From assembly GCA_038405045.1 (NCBI GenBank), contig JBBZIV010000001.1, forward strand, positions 310,001 through 374,000: DNA of 64,000 nt, in the 5' to 3' direction. The position numbers and the translations under genes are program-made. Position 1 is the stretch's first letter, and each line of letters starts with the position of its first letter. Of this stretch, positions 44,064-51,919 are shown piece after piece. The stretch is from Sporobacter sp038405045. GTDB taxonomy: Bacteria; Bacillota; Clostridia; Oscillospirales; Oscillospiraceae. Under the pieces are notes generated by a model that was given only the letters and a program-made list of their open reading frames with translations, had not been told where the DNA came from and made no database searches.

Positions 44064-45446
44064 ATGTCCAAAATTCCCTATCGAATTGTTTTAAGCGAAG
44101 ACGAGATTCCGAAGGCGTGGTACAATGTCCGCGCTGATATGAAGACGGACCACCGCCCGATTCTCCATCCCGGCACGCTCCAGCCTGTCACATCGGCCGA
44201 CCTGACGCCCGTTTTCTGTGACGAGCTTGTTTCGCAGGAGCTCAATGATAAAGACCGCTTTATCGAAATTCCGGAGGAAGTCCGCGAGTATTACAAAATG
44301 TTCCGTCCCTCACCGCTCTTCCGGGCGTATTTTCTGGAAAAGGCGCTCGGTACTCCGGCAAAAATCTATTACAAATATGAGGGCGGCAACACGTCCGGCA
44401 GCCATAAACTCAATTCTGCCCTTGCGCAGGCGTATTACGCCAAACAGCAAGGTCTCAAAGGTGTGACAACGGAGACGGGTGCCGGCCAATGGGGTACGGC
44501 ACTGTCGATGGCGTGCAGCTACTTCGGGCTGGACTGTAAGGTTTACATGGTTAAAATCTCCTCGCAGCAAAAGCCTTACCGCAAGGCCGTTATGGAGACG
44601 TACGGCGCTTCCATCATCCCATCGCCGTCCGATACGACGAATATTGGCCGAAAAATGCTTGCCGACAATCCCGACTCTACGGGCAGCCTCGGCACAGCCA
44701 TCAGCGAGGCTGTGGAGGTCGCTGTGACGACAGAGGGGTATCGTTACGTGTTGGGCAGCGTTCTCAATCAGGTGCTGCTGCACCAGTCCGTCATTGGCCT
44801 GGAGGCGAAAGCGGCCATGGAGAAAATTGACGCGTATCCCGATGTTGTCATCGGCTGCGCGGGCGGCGGGTCCAACCTTGGCGGTCTGATGTCGGCTTTC
44901 ATGGCCGATAAGCTCGCGGGGAAAACGAGCCCCCGTTTCATCGCCGTCGAACCAGCCTCTTGCCCGTCATTGACGCGCGGCAAATTCGCCTATGACTTCT
45001 GCGATACGGGTATGGTGACGCCCTTAGCCAAGATGTACACGCTCGGCGCATCGTTCCTCCCACCGTCTAACCACGCCGGGGGCCTGCGCTACCACGGCAT
45101 GAGCCCCATCATCTCTCAGCTGTATCATGACGGCTTCATCGACGAGGCGCGCGCTGTCGAGCAGACAAGCGTTTTTGAAGCGGCGAAGCTGTTTGCCAAG
45201 GCAGAAGGCCTTCTGCCCGCCCCGGAATCGGCCCACGCCATCCGCGTGGCGATCGACGAAGCCCTCAAATGCAAGGAGACAGGCGAAGCCAAAACGATTC
45301 TCTTCGGCCTCTCCGGCACCGGCTATTTCGATATGACCGCCTATATGTCGTATAACGACGGTACGATGACGGATTACATCCCGACCGATGAGGACTTAAA
45401 GCGCGGCTTTGACGCCATCCCAAAACTCCCGGGCATACAGGAGTAA
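44064..45446 (+). CDS. Tryptophan synthase beta-like protein, TrpB2 type
   Basis: 460 residues, longer than classical TrpB (about 400) and matching the TrpB2 group with its extended N-terminus. Lys115 in NTSGSHKLNSA is the pyridoxal-phosphate lysine; the GCAGGGSNLGG phosphate-binding loop is present. TrpB2 makes tryptophan from indole (or serine derivatives) without tight TrpA partnership. There is no trpA or other trp gene in the window, so indole salvage is the likeliest role, by inference. AAAGGAG precedes the ATG. Confidence 0.92.
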   Translation: MSKIPYRIVLSEDEIPKAWYNVRADMKTDHRPILHPGTLQPVTSADLTPVFCDELVSQELNDKDRFIEIPEEVREYYKMFRPSPLFRAYFLEKALGTPAKIYYKYEGGNTSGSHKLNSALAQAYYAKQQGLKGVTTETGAGQWGTALSMACSYFGLDCKVYMVKISSQQKPYRKAVMETYGASIIPSPSDTTNIGRKMLADNPDSTGSLGTAISEAVEVAVTTEGYRYVLGSVLNQVLLHQSVIGLEAKAAMEKIDAYPDVVIGCAGGGSNLGGLMSAFMADKLAGKTSPRFIAVEPASCPSLTRGKFAYDFCDTGMVTPLAKMYTLGASFLPPSNHAGGLRYHGMSPIISQLYHDGFIDEARAVEQTSVFEAAKLFAKAEGLLPAPESAHAIRVAIDEALKCKETGEAKTILFGLSGTGYFDMTAYMSYNDGTMTDYIPTDEDLKRGFDAIPKLPGIQE

Positions 45447-45447
45447 G

Positions 45448-45485
45448 AAAAAGGCTCTCTTGCATGAATGCAAGAGAGCCTTTTT
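45448..45485 (+). terminator. Terminator after trpB2
   Basis: Perfect 17-bp stem (45448-45464 with 45469-45485) with a 4-base loop, A-rich on the left and five T on the right. It insulates the OLD-family gene that follows. Confidence 0.88.
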
Positions 45486-45507
45486 CTTGATATTATCAAA
45501 GATATAC

Positions 45508-45536
45508 TTGTTATTGGAAATGTTAAATATTATAAT
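45508..45536 (+). promoter_or_regulatory. Promoter for the OLD-family gene
   Basis: TTGTTA (45508-45513), 17 bases, TATAAT (45531-45536) in very AT-rich DNA, 32 bases before the ATG. Confidence 0.5.
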
Positions 45537-45568
45537 TAATGTTAATATTAATAAATGGAGAACGAATA

Positions 45569-47305
45569 ATGAAATATACAAGATTTGATGTTAAATATTA
45601 TAAAGCAATTGAAAATATTACAATAAACTTAAGTAAAAATGTTATACCATTAATCGGTATAAATGAATCGGGAAAAACATCTATTCTTCATGCAATTTTA
45701 GCTTTTGACAAAGACAAGGACACTTTAATGGACGGCTTACATATTGATGCTAAAAATAAGTACAAAACCGTACAAGCAGAATGTAAGTTATTTGCTTATG
45801 TTTTATTTGTGGATCAAGCTGAGTTTAACGAGATTGGTCAAGAAATTTCTCTTAGTATGGACAGCCCATTGTATACTTGGCTAAGAACGAAATTCGAGAA
45901 TAGAGAGGAAATATGCTTATCAAGAGATAATAAAAACAATTTGTTTCAGAAAACATATTCTTTAGTAGGAGAGAACGAAGAAATTTTAACAAGCAAAAAA
46001 TTAAGCCAACTTGTTAATGCAATTGTAAAAAGATTACCCAATATATTGTATTTCGATGATTTTAGTGATAGAGTGCCAGATACGATTTGCTTTTCTGATA
46101 GTTACATAGTCGATCAGAAGCTTGGTCGCGGAATAGAAAGAGAATGGCAACAGATTATTGTTGAAATATTTTCTCGCGGAATTGATGAGAAGTTTTCTTT
46201 AATAGATTTTTTTAAGCTTTCAAATGAAGATGAACAAGAGAATTATCTAAGCGACGTCCAAGATACATTAAACCGTGAAATAATTGAGGAATGGAGAAAG
46301 TTAAAGCAAGTATATTCAGGATTTGGTGAGGATGCAGAAGATTTAACATTAAAGATTAGGCATACTCATGAAAATAGCAAGCACATTTTTAAGTTCAAGG
46401 TAATTGATAGTGAAAATAATGATTCAAAACGACTGTTTGATATTTCTTCGAGGAGCAAAGGATTTCAGTGGTATTTTAATTTTATTGTTAAGCTAAAGTT
46501 CAATCCAAAATATAAACATCACCCAACAAATGCCATATACTTACTTGATGAACCAGGTTCATATCTGCATTCCAGTGCGCAAACAGAGCTATTAAAAAAA
46601 CTTTGCGAAATTGGTAAAGATAATAAAATTATTTATTGTACACATTCCCAGTATTTGCTCGACCCAGAAATAATTAATTTATCAGCGATAAAAATTGTCT
46701 CCAAAGATGATGGAAAGATAATACTGGAGGACTACGGAAATTCTATAGCAACAAGGAGTTTAGGTGCATTTTCGGCGTTGAACGATGCCTTGCAATTAAA
46801 ATTTGGTTTTCATGAAAACATTTTACGGCGGTGTATCTTAACAGAAGGTATAGTGGATTACTATTTCTTTAAAATGTTTTTAGATTTAAAAAGCACAAGA
46901 ATAATGCCTGGAGCAGGTTGTGGTCAACTGAAGGAGTTAATCTCAATCCTAATTTCTTGTAGTGAGCATTTTGTTGTCATTCTTGACTATGATGGCGAGG
47001 GCAGAAATTCATATTCAACATATAAACATTACTTCGAAGAAAGTTTTACTAAATATGCATATCAATATGAAGGTTTAAGAAACGATACAAATGATTTTGT
47101 TCTTGAAGATGTTCTTGATTCGTATGACATTGAGAGACTGAAAACTTTTACAGATTGCAGAAATATTAAAAATGCAATTACTACACTTTTCTATTCATCC
47201 GCTGATAAAGTGACAGAGTATAAAAAACTAATGACCGATAATTCGATAAAAAGTCTGGAAATTCTTAAAAGAAAGTTGTGCAATATAATTGGTCAAAAAG
47301 TGTGA
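45569..47305 (+). CDS. OLD-family ATPase with Toprim nuclease domain
   Basis: 578 residues, AT-rich coding unlike its neighbours. The N-terminal ATPase has Walker A GINESGKTS (30-38), signature-like SSRSKGFQW (293-301), Walker B YLLDEPGSYLH (324-334) and THSQYLL (358-364). The C-terminal Toprim domain has LTEGIVDYYF (Glu426) and ILDYDGEG (Asp473, Asp475). This is the layout of OLD (overcoming lysogenization defect) nucleases, many of which act in phage defence. No helicase partner (as in Gabija) and no second toxin gene is adjacent, so it looks like a stand-alone class 1 OLD gene. ATG at 45569 follows GGAGA. It has its own promoter and sits between a trpB2 terminator and the rpsF promoter, suggesting insertion. 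Confidence 0.85.
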   Translation: MKYTRFDVKYYKAIENITINLSKNVIPLIGINESGKTSILHAILAFDKDKDTLMDGLHIDAKNKYKTVQAECKLFAYVLFVDQAEFNEIGQEISLSMDSPLYTWLRTKFENREEICLSRDNKNNLFQKTYSLVGENEEILTSKKLSQLVNAIVKRLPNILYFDDFSDRVPDTICFSDSYIVDQKLGRGIEREWQQIIVEIFSRGIDEKFSLIDFFKLSNEDEQENYLSDVQDTLNREIIEEWRKLKQVYSGFGEDAEDLTLKIRHTHENSKHIFKFKVIDSENNDSKRLFDISSRSKGFQWYFNFIVKLKFNPKYKHHPTNAIYLLDEPGSYLHSSAQTELLKKLCEIGKDNKIIYCTHSQYLLDPEIINLSAIKIVSKDDGKIILEDYGNSIATRSLGAFSALNDALQLKFGFHENILRRCILTEGIVDYYFFKMFLDLKSTRIMPGAGCGQLKELISILISCSEHFVVILDYDGEGRNSYSTYKHYFEESFTKYAYQYEGLRNDTNDFVLEDVLDSYDIERLKTFTDCRNIKNAITTLFYSSADKVTEYKKLMTDNSIKSLEILKRKLCNIIGQKV

Positions 47306-47365
47306 TTCTATACTTTAGCCATGTTTCACCGAAATAAGCAAATACTAAAGAAAACATCCTTTTCC

Positions 47366-47393
47366 TTGACAAAGCCCGCATTTCATGTATAAT
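47366..47393 (+). promoter_or_regulatory. Promoter for rpsF-ssb-rpsR
   Basis: TTGACA (47366-47371), 16 bases, TATAAT (47388-47393): all 12 consensus positions with slightly short spacing. Confidence 0.85.
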
Positions 47394-47398
47394 TATTA

Positions 47399-47444
47399 AG
47401 CCTGCTTTTTGCGGGCTAAAATCCTTGCTCCCGGCGCGACCGGG
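47399..47444 (+). promoter_or_regulatory. Two hairpins in rpsF leader
   Basis: AGCCTGC/GCGGGCT (47399-47405 with 47411-47417, T5 loop) sits right at the predicted transcript start, and CCCGG/CCGGG (47430-47434 with 47440-47444) follows about 17 bases before the ribosome site. Leaders of this operon in many bacteria bind the S6:S18 complex; the second hairpin is a candidate, not proven. Confidence 0.35.
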
Positions 47445-47473
47445 GGCCATATGTCCAGAAGGAGGTGCAAATG

Positions 47474-47770
47474 ATGGCAAAAACAACGGCAAATTATGAG
47501 CTTATGTACATCATTGACCTAGATAAGGGTGAAGAGGAAATTTCCGCGATCGCGGAAAAATTCAAAACGCTTATCGAGGCCAACGGTACGCTTAATGAGC
47601 TCGAAGAAATTGGCAAGCGCAGGCTGGCGTATCCGATCAACGACAAACCGGATGGCTTTTATGTGCTGGCAAAATTTCAATCAGGCCCCGAATTTCCCGC
47701 GGAGCTTGACCGCGTCCTGAAGATCACAGACGGCATCATGCGTTCACTCATTACCGTTATCGGCGAATAG
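47474..47770 (+). CDS. rpsF: 30S ribosomal protein S6
   Basis: 98 residues: ANYELMYIIDLDKGEEEI, LEEIGKRRLAYPINDKPDGFYV and a C-terminal RSLITVIGE. S6 pairs with S18 on the platform of the small subunit, and rpsR lies two genes downstream. GGAGG at 47461-47465 gives best spacing to ATG 47474; ATG 47471 is nearly as good. Confidence 0.96.
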   Translation: MAKTTANYELMYIIDLDKGEEEISAIAEKFKTLIEANGTLNELEEIGKRRLAYPINDKPDGFYVLAKFQSGPEFPAELDRVLKITDGIMRSLITVIGE

Positions 47771-47780
47771 GAGGATAGTC

Positions 47781-48227
47781 ATGAACCAAGTCGTTCTCAT
47801 GGGTAGGCTGACAAGAGATCCTGAACTCCGGCACACACAGACGGGCACAGCAGTATCGTCGTTCTCGCTGGCTGTCGACAGAGGCTTTGCCTCAAAAGAC
47901 GGCGGAGAGAGGCAGACGGATTTTATCGACATTGTCGCTTGGCGGAATACGGCGGAGTTTGTCTCCAAGTATTTTGTCAAGGGTCAGATGGCTGCTGTAA
48001 CCGGGCGGCTTCAGATTCGAGACTGGACGGATAAGGATGGCAATAAGCGCCGCTCGGCGGAGGTTATTGCTGACAATATCTATTTTACCGACAGCAAAAA
48101 AAGCAGGGAAAACAGCGGGTTTAACGTGCCTGAGCAAAAAGGCGACTATTCGGGTGGGTATCAAACGCCCGTCACCGGTTCGGATTTTGCCGAGCTGACG
48201 GATGACGACGGTGATCTCCCGTTTTAG
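47781..48227 (+). CDS. ssb: Single-stranded DNA-binding protein
   Basis: 148 residues. The N-terminal OB fold (MNQVVLMGRLTRDPELRHTQ, FIDIVAWRNTAEFVSKYF) is followed by a short linker and the acidic tip DDDGDLPF that binds partner proteins. It sits 10 bases after rpsF in the conserved rpsF-ssb-rpsR operon. Confidence 0.97.
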   Translation: MNQVVLMGRLTRDPELRHTQTGTAVSSFSLAVDRGFASKDGGERQTDFIDIVAWRNTAEFVSKYFVKGQMAAVTGRLQIRDWTDKDGNKRRSAEVIADNIYFTDSKKSRENSGFNVPEQKGDYSGGYQTPVTGSDFAELTDDDGDLPF

Positions 48228-48271
48228 TATTTTTGCTTTGCTTTCATTTGAAAAGTTAGGAGGAACACATC

Positions 48272-48517
48272 TTGGCGAGTAACGAACGAGACGGCAGAGG
48301 CCACGGCCGCAAGCGCAGGAAGGTATGTCAATTCTGCGTGGACAAATGCCAGTCTATTGACTATAAGGATACGGCGAAATTGCGCCGCTTCCTGTCCGAC
48401 CGCAGCAAAATTCTGCCCCGCAGAACAACAGGCGTCTGCGCGCAGCACCAGCGCCAGCTGATGGTTGCCATCAAGCGCGCCCGTCAGATCGCGCTTTTGC
48501 CGTACGTCACGGAATAA
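48272..48517 (+). CDS. rpsR: 30S ribosomal protein S18
   Basis: 81 residues. The TTG start at 48272 has TAGGAGG 8 bases upstream. The Cys-containing N-terminus (KVCQFCVDKCQ, later GVCAQHQRQ) marks the zinc-binding form of S18 seen in many Clostridia. The body YKDTAKLRRFLSDRSKILPRR is the family core. Confidence 0.97.
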   Translation: MASNERDGRGHGRKRRKVCQFCVDKCQSIDYKDTAKLRRFLSDRSKILPRRTTGVCAQHQRQLMVAIKRARQIALLPYVTE

Positions 48518-48527
48518 GCTGATTTAA

Positions 48528-48561
48528 AAAGCAGCGCCCGCCAAATGGCGGGCGCTGCTTT
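48528..48561. terminator. Bidirectional terminator rpsR / minus-strand gene
   Basis: 15-bp stem (48528-48542 with 48547-48561) and 4-base loop, AAA on the left and TTT on the right, lying between the convergent rpsR and the Cys-rich minus-strand gene. Confidence 0.8.
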
Positions 48562-48576
48562 GTTATGTAAAGGGCC

Positions 48577-49410
48577 TCAGGATTTGAGGTTGTCGGCCCG
48601 GGCCTCGCGGTAGCCCTCGGGGCACTCGAGCGTGTCGGGCGGGAAGAATTCGTCAACGGGGAAGTGGATGCGCGAGAAGAGCGTGCAGGGGTCGTCTTCG
48701 CCGGAGCCGATGCACTCCTTGTCGGGCATGCAGTAGTCGTAAGACGGGATGAGCAGCTGTGTGTCGCGCTCAAGGCGCACGATGGAGAACTGGCCAAGCG
48801 TCACCAGGACGCGGCGGTCGGTGTTTTCGAACAGCAGCTCGCCGGGAAAGCTTTCAGCGATGAAGCCGGGAATGTCGTAAACACCGGTATCACCCTTGTG
48901 ATGGTCGCAGACATCGACGAGCTTCATGCCGAGGACAATAGGGTCGACAGCTTCGGCGACGGCGATCGGCAGATTTGTCGTCTCAATCGTTTTGGAGTCA
49001 AGACCGTGGAGAGACGTCTTTGACGTGAAGACCTTGGCGCTGCCCTCGCTGCCGAACAGGATCACGCGCTTATCGAAAATGCAAAGGCCGGAAATCTCGG
49101 CCGGTCTGTTGACGAGCGAAAAAGCCTCGCCTTTGACCTTGTAAAAATAGCGGAGGTCGACGGTATAGTAGCCCTTGTTAAAGCTGACCTCTTCAACATC
49201 GATTGAAATATAAAGAAGCTTTGCCGACTTGGCGCGGACGCTGACGGCGTTTTCTATGTAACATTGAGACTCCCGTGTCGGATAAAGGCGGAGGTCTTCG
49301 ACGCAGTCTTTATCCTTACAAGAATCGTAGATCTTCCGTGTATGAACGCAAACGGCCTCTCTGATGCAGGAGTTTTCCTGCACGGGGCCCGGTAAAACCC
49401 GTTCTGGCAT
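48577..49410 (-). CDS. Conserved Clostridia protein of unknown function, Cys-containing
   Basis: 277 residues, no signal peptide or membrane segment. Conserved-looking pieces include NSCIREAVCVHTRKIYDSCKD then KDCVEDLRLY, a beta-rich middle (YTVDLRYFYKVKGEAFSLV, DKRVILFGSEGSAKVF), and CMPDKECIGSGEDDPCTLF near the end, with paired cysteines throughout. I recall similar uncharacterised proteins in Clostridia, but no assigned role. The start is ATG at 49410 after AAGGAGG. A CATACACTA element upstream resembles a mother-cell sigma promoter, which would suit a spore-layer protein; that is inference. Confidence 0.7.
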   Translation of the reverse strand: MPERVLPGPVQENSCIREAVCVHTRKIYDSCKDKDCVEDLRLYPTRESQCYIENAVSVRAKSAKLLYISIDVEEVSFNKGYYTVDLRYFYKVKGEAFSLVNRPAEISGLCIFDKRVILFGSEGSAKVFTSKTSLHGLDSKTIETTNLPIAVAEAVDPIVLGMKLVDVCDHHKGDTGVYDIPGFIAESFPGELLFENTDRRVLVTLGQFSIVRLERDTQLLIPSYDYCMPDKECIGSGEDDPCTLFSRIHFPVDEFFPPDTLECPEGYREARADNLKS

Positions 49411-49456
49411 TTGTTTTCCTCCTTGATGAAAATGATGGGTGTGTTTGACTTCAATA

Positions 49457-49465
49457 TAGTGTATG
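49457..49465 (-). promoter_or_regulatory. Possible sigma-E/sigma-K -10 element
   Basis: Read on the minus strand, CATACACTA matches the CATAnnnTA -10 of sigma-K and the CATACAnT-like -10 of sigma-E. It lies about 47 bases before the ATG of the Cys-rich gene. No convincing -35 element is visible. Confidence 0.3.
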
Positions 49466-49507
49466 CAGAGGCATTGAGAGTGTGAAATCGGCCGACTTGA
49501 CAGGAGG

Positions 49508-49536
49508 TTGCCACAGGCTGGCACGTGTGGTAGAAT
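49508..49536 (+). promoter_or_regulatory. Promoter for ruvCAB
   Basis: TTGCCA (49508-49513), 17 bases, TAGAAT (49531-49536): 10 of 12 consensus positions, giving a leader of about 90 bases. Confidence 0.5.
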
Positions 49537-49634
49537 AATGAGACATAGTGGCAGTGATACTCCTGAATTGACAAATCATCAGCGCCTGTTATGACAGAAT
49601 ATGCGGGTCTGGCGCTTTAAAGGCATGTGTTGAC

Positions 49635-50147
49635 ATGATTATTCTTGGTGTTGACCCCGGCATCGCCACCGTCGGCTTCGGCGTCATCGAAACGACTGGC
49701 AGCCGCCAGTCGCTCATCCGCTGCGGCGTGATTACAACGCCCGCGGGCATGCGCCTGGCGCTGCGCCTGCATCATATATATCTGGACATCTGCCAACTGA
49801 TCGATACGTTCAAGCCGGACGCGATCGCCGTTGAGGAGCTGTTTTTCAACACAAACCTGAAAACGGGCATTTCGGTTGCGCACGGGCGCGGCGTTCTCAT
49901 TCTGGCGGGCGAAGAGCATCAAATTCCAATGTATGAATACACCCCGCTGCAAGTCAAGCAAACGGTTGCCGGTTACGGCCGCGCCGGGAAAAAGCAGGTC
50001 ATGGAAATGGTACGCCGCCTTTTATCAATGGAATCGGCGCCACGGCCGGACGATGCGGCCGACGCGCTGGCCATCGCCATTTGCCACGCGCGCGTGGCGC
50101 AGTCACTGCTCAATTTAAACGGAGGCCAGGTATGTTCTACTATTTAG
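49635..50147 (+). CDS. ruvC: Holliday junction endonuclease RuvC
   Basis: 170 residues. The acidic catalytic set is visible: Asp in GVDPGIATVGFG, Glu in AVEELFF, and Asp in RPDDAADALAIAICHA. It resolves Holliday junctions with RuvAB, whose genes follow immediately. It overlaps ruvA by 16 bases. Confidence 0.96.
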   Translation: MIILGVDPGIATVGFGVIETTGSRQSLIRCGVITTPAGMRLALRLHHIYLDICQLIDTFKPDAIAVEELFFNTNLKTGISVAHGRGVLILAGEEHQIPMYEYTPLQVKQTVAGYGRAGKKQVMEMVRRLLSMESAPRPDDAADALAIAICHARVAQSLLNLNGGQVCSTI

Positions 50148-50743
50148 AAGGCCCAGTTACACTGCTCGACCAGAATCTCGCCGTCGTTGACATTGCCGGG
50201 GCCGGATACGCGTGCCACACGTCGATGAATACGCTTTCACACTTGGAAACGGGCAAAAAAGCGCGCCTTTATACATACTGCCATATTAAAGAAGACGCCT
50301 TTGATATTTACGGGTTTTACGATCTCGGTGAAAAGCGCTTTTTTGAACAGCTTTTATCCGTCTCCGGCGTCGGGCCGAAGGCGGCGCTTGCTATCCTGTC
50401 GTCAGGGACGCCGGAAATGCTGGCGCTGTCAATTATCAACGACGACGAGCGGGCGCTGACGCGCGCCCCAGGCGTTGGTAAAAAAATCGCCCAGCGCGTG
50501 ATCCTGGAGCTCAAGGATAAGATTGCCAAGGAAAGTGCCGGTTTGAAAGCGGGCGGCATCACAGCGCCGGAAACCGCTGCCGCCGGGACAAGCGGTGCCA
50601 AGCTGTCGGACGCGGCGTCCGCGCTGGCCGTGCTCGGCTATAGCCAGAGCGAAATTACGGCATCGCTCCGCAGTATTGATACCGCAACGCTCACCGTTGA
50701 GGAAATTGTCCGCCACGTTCTTAAAAACAGCCTCAAATCATGA
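50132..50743 (+). CDS. ruvA: Holliday junction DNA helicase subunit RuvA
   Basis: 203 residues. An N-terminal OB fold (MFYYLEGPVTLLDQN), helix-hairpin-helix motifs (SVSGVGPKAALAIL, APGVGKKIAQRVI), and the C-terminal RuvB-binding domain are present. ATG at 50132 follows GGAGG inside the ruvC 3' end; the longer frame from 50081 is rejected. Confidence 0.96.
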   Translation: MFYYLEGPVTLLDQNLAVVDIAGAGYACHTSMNTLSHLETGKKARLYTYCHIKEDAFDIYGFYDLGEKRFFEQLLSVSGVGPKAALAILSSGTPEMLALSIINDDERALTRAPGVGKKIAQRVILELKDKIAKESAGLKAGGITAPETAAAGTSGAKLSDAASALAVLGYSQSEITASLRSIDTATLTVEEIVRHVLKNSLKS

Positions 50744-50758
50744 TGCGGAAGATGATAT

Positions 50759-51814
50759 ATGAGTATTGATTTTACCGATAACAGAAAAAAAGACGGTGCC
50801 GACGACGAGGTGTTGCTCACCACGTCCTTTCTCCGGGAGGATGACGGCGAGGGCAGCCTGCGCCCGCAGTCGCTGACCGAGTACGTCGGGCAGGAGAAGG
50901 CGAAGGCAAACCTCGCCATCTTCATCGAAGGCGCGCGCCGCCGCAATGAGCCCCTGGACCACGTCTTGCTGCACGGCCCCCCGGGTCTTGGGAAGACGAC
51001 GCTGGCCGCCATCATCGCCAATGAAATGGGTGTGACGCTGCGAAAAACATCCGGCCCGGCGATTGAAAAACCAAAGGATTTGGCGGCGCTCCTCACCAAT
51101 TTAAATGAGAACGATATACTGTTTATTGACGAGATTCACCGGATGAACCGCGCCATCGAGGAAATCCTGTACCCCGCGATGGAGGATAAGCAGATCGATA
51201 TTATCATCGGTCAGGGACCTGCCGCGACCTCTATCTGCCTGGAGCTCAAGAGCTTTACGCTCGTCGGTGCGACGACGCGGTCGGGCCAGCTCTCCTCACC
51301 CCTGCGGGATCGCTTCGGCATCGACCTCAAGCTGGAGTTGTATTCGCCGGAGGAGCTCCGCGGGATTGTCGAACGCTCGGCAAAGCTGCTTGGGATTCCG
51401 ACGGAACCGGATGGGGCGCGTGAAATTGCCTCCCGCAGCCGCGGCACGCCGCGCATTGCCAACAGGCTCTTGCGTCGTGTGCGCGATTTTGCCGAAGTGA
51501 TGGGAAGCGGCGTCATCACCTACGAGACGGCAGACAACGCGCTTTCACAGCTGGAAATTGACCGCACAGGTCTGGACGCCATTGACAGACGGCTTCTGGA
51601 GAGCATCATCAAAAATTATGGCGGCGGCCCTGTCGGGCTTGAGACAATTGCCGCCACCATTAACGAAGAGACGGTGACACTGGAAGACGTCTATGAGCCG
51701 TTTTTAATGCAGCAGGGCTTTTTAACGCGAACGCCGCGCGGGCGGTGCGTTACGCGCCTGGCCTACGAGCATTTGGGGCTTGTGTTTGCAGGAAATGATC
51801 AATTGAGTTTATAA
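50759..51814 (+). CDS. ruvB: Holliday junction DNA helicase subunit RuvB
   Basis: 351 residues. AAA+ motor with Walker A GPPGLGKTTLA, Walker B LFIDEIHRMN, and the GATTRSGQLSSPLRDRFG sensor region; a C-terminal winged helix ends with RTPRGRCVTRLAYEHL. It forms the hexameric pump that drives branch migration with RuvA. Confidence 0.97.
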   Translation: MSIDFTDNRKKDGADDEVLLTTSFLREDDGEGSLRPQSLTEYVGQEKAKANLAIFIEGARRRNEPLDHVLLHGPPGLGKTTLAAIIANEMGVTLRKTSGPAIEKPKDLAALLTNLNENDILFIDEIHRMNRAIEEILYPAMEDKQIDIIIGQGPAATSICLELKSFTLVGATTRSGQLSSPLRDRFGIDLKLELYSPEELRGIVERSAKLLGIPTEPDGAREIASRSRGTPRIANRLLRRVRDFAEVMGSGVITYETADNALSQLEIDRTGLDAIDRRLLESIIKNYGGGPVGLETIAATINEETVTLEDVYEPFLMQQGFLTRTPRGRCVTRLAYEHLGLVFAGNDQLSL

Positions 51815-51820
51815 GCAGAC

Positions 51821-51888
51821 GGGCGATCACAGATCGCCCCTACGCACTAAAGCAACATCACATCGTCGGGGTGAATGGGCATTCGCCC
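51821..51888. repeat. Two GGGCG-type palindromes between ruvB and glmM
   Basis: GGGCGATC/GATCGCCC (51821-51828 with 51832-51839, loop ACA) and GGGTGAATG/CATTCGCCC (51869-51877 with 51880-51888) lie 29 bases apart in the 105-base gap. Neither has a T run, so they are not normal terminators. They resemble dispersed palindromic (REP-like) elements; no second copy is seen in the window. Confidence 0.5.
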
Positions 51889-51919
51889 GTTATTACCGTA
51901 TGATTAAAGGAATGATTAC

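Noticed and set aside
45569..47305. Gabija or PARIS defence system
   Set aside because: The neighbours are trpB2 and rpsF; no UvrD-like helicase or second Toprim gene is present, and both domains are in one protein.
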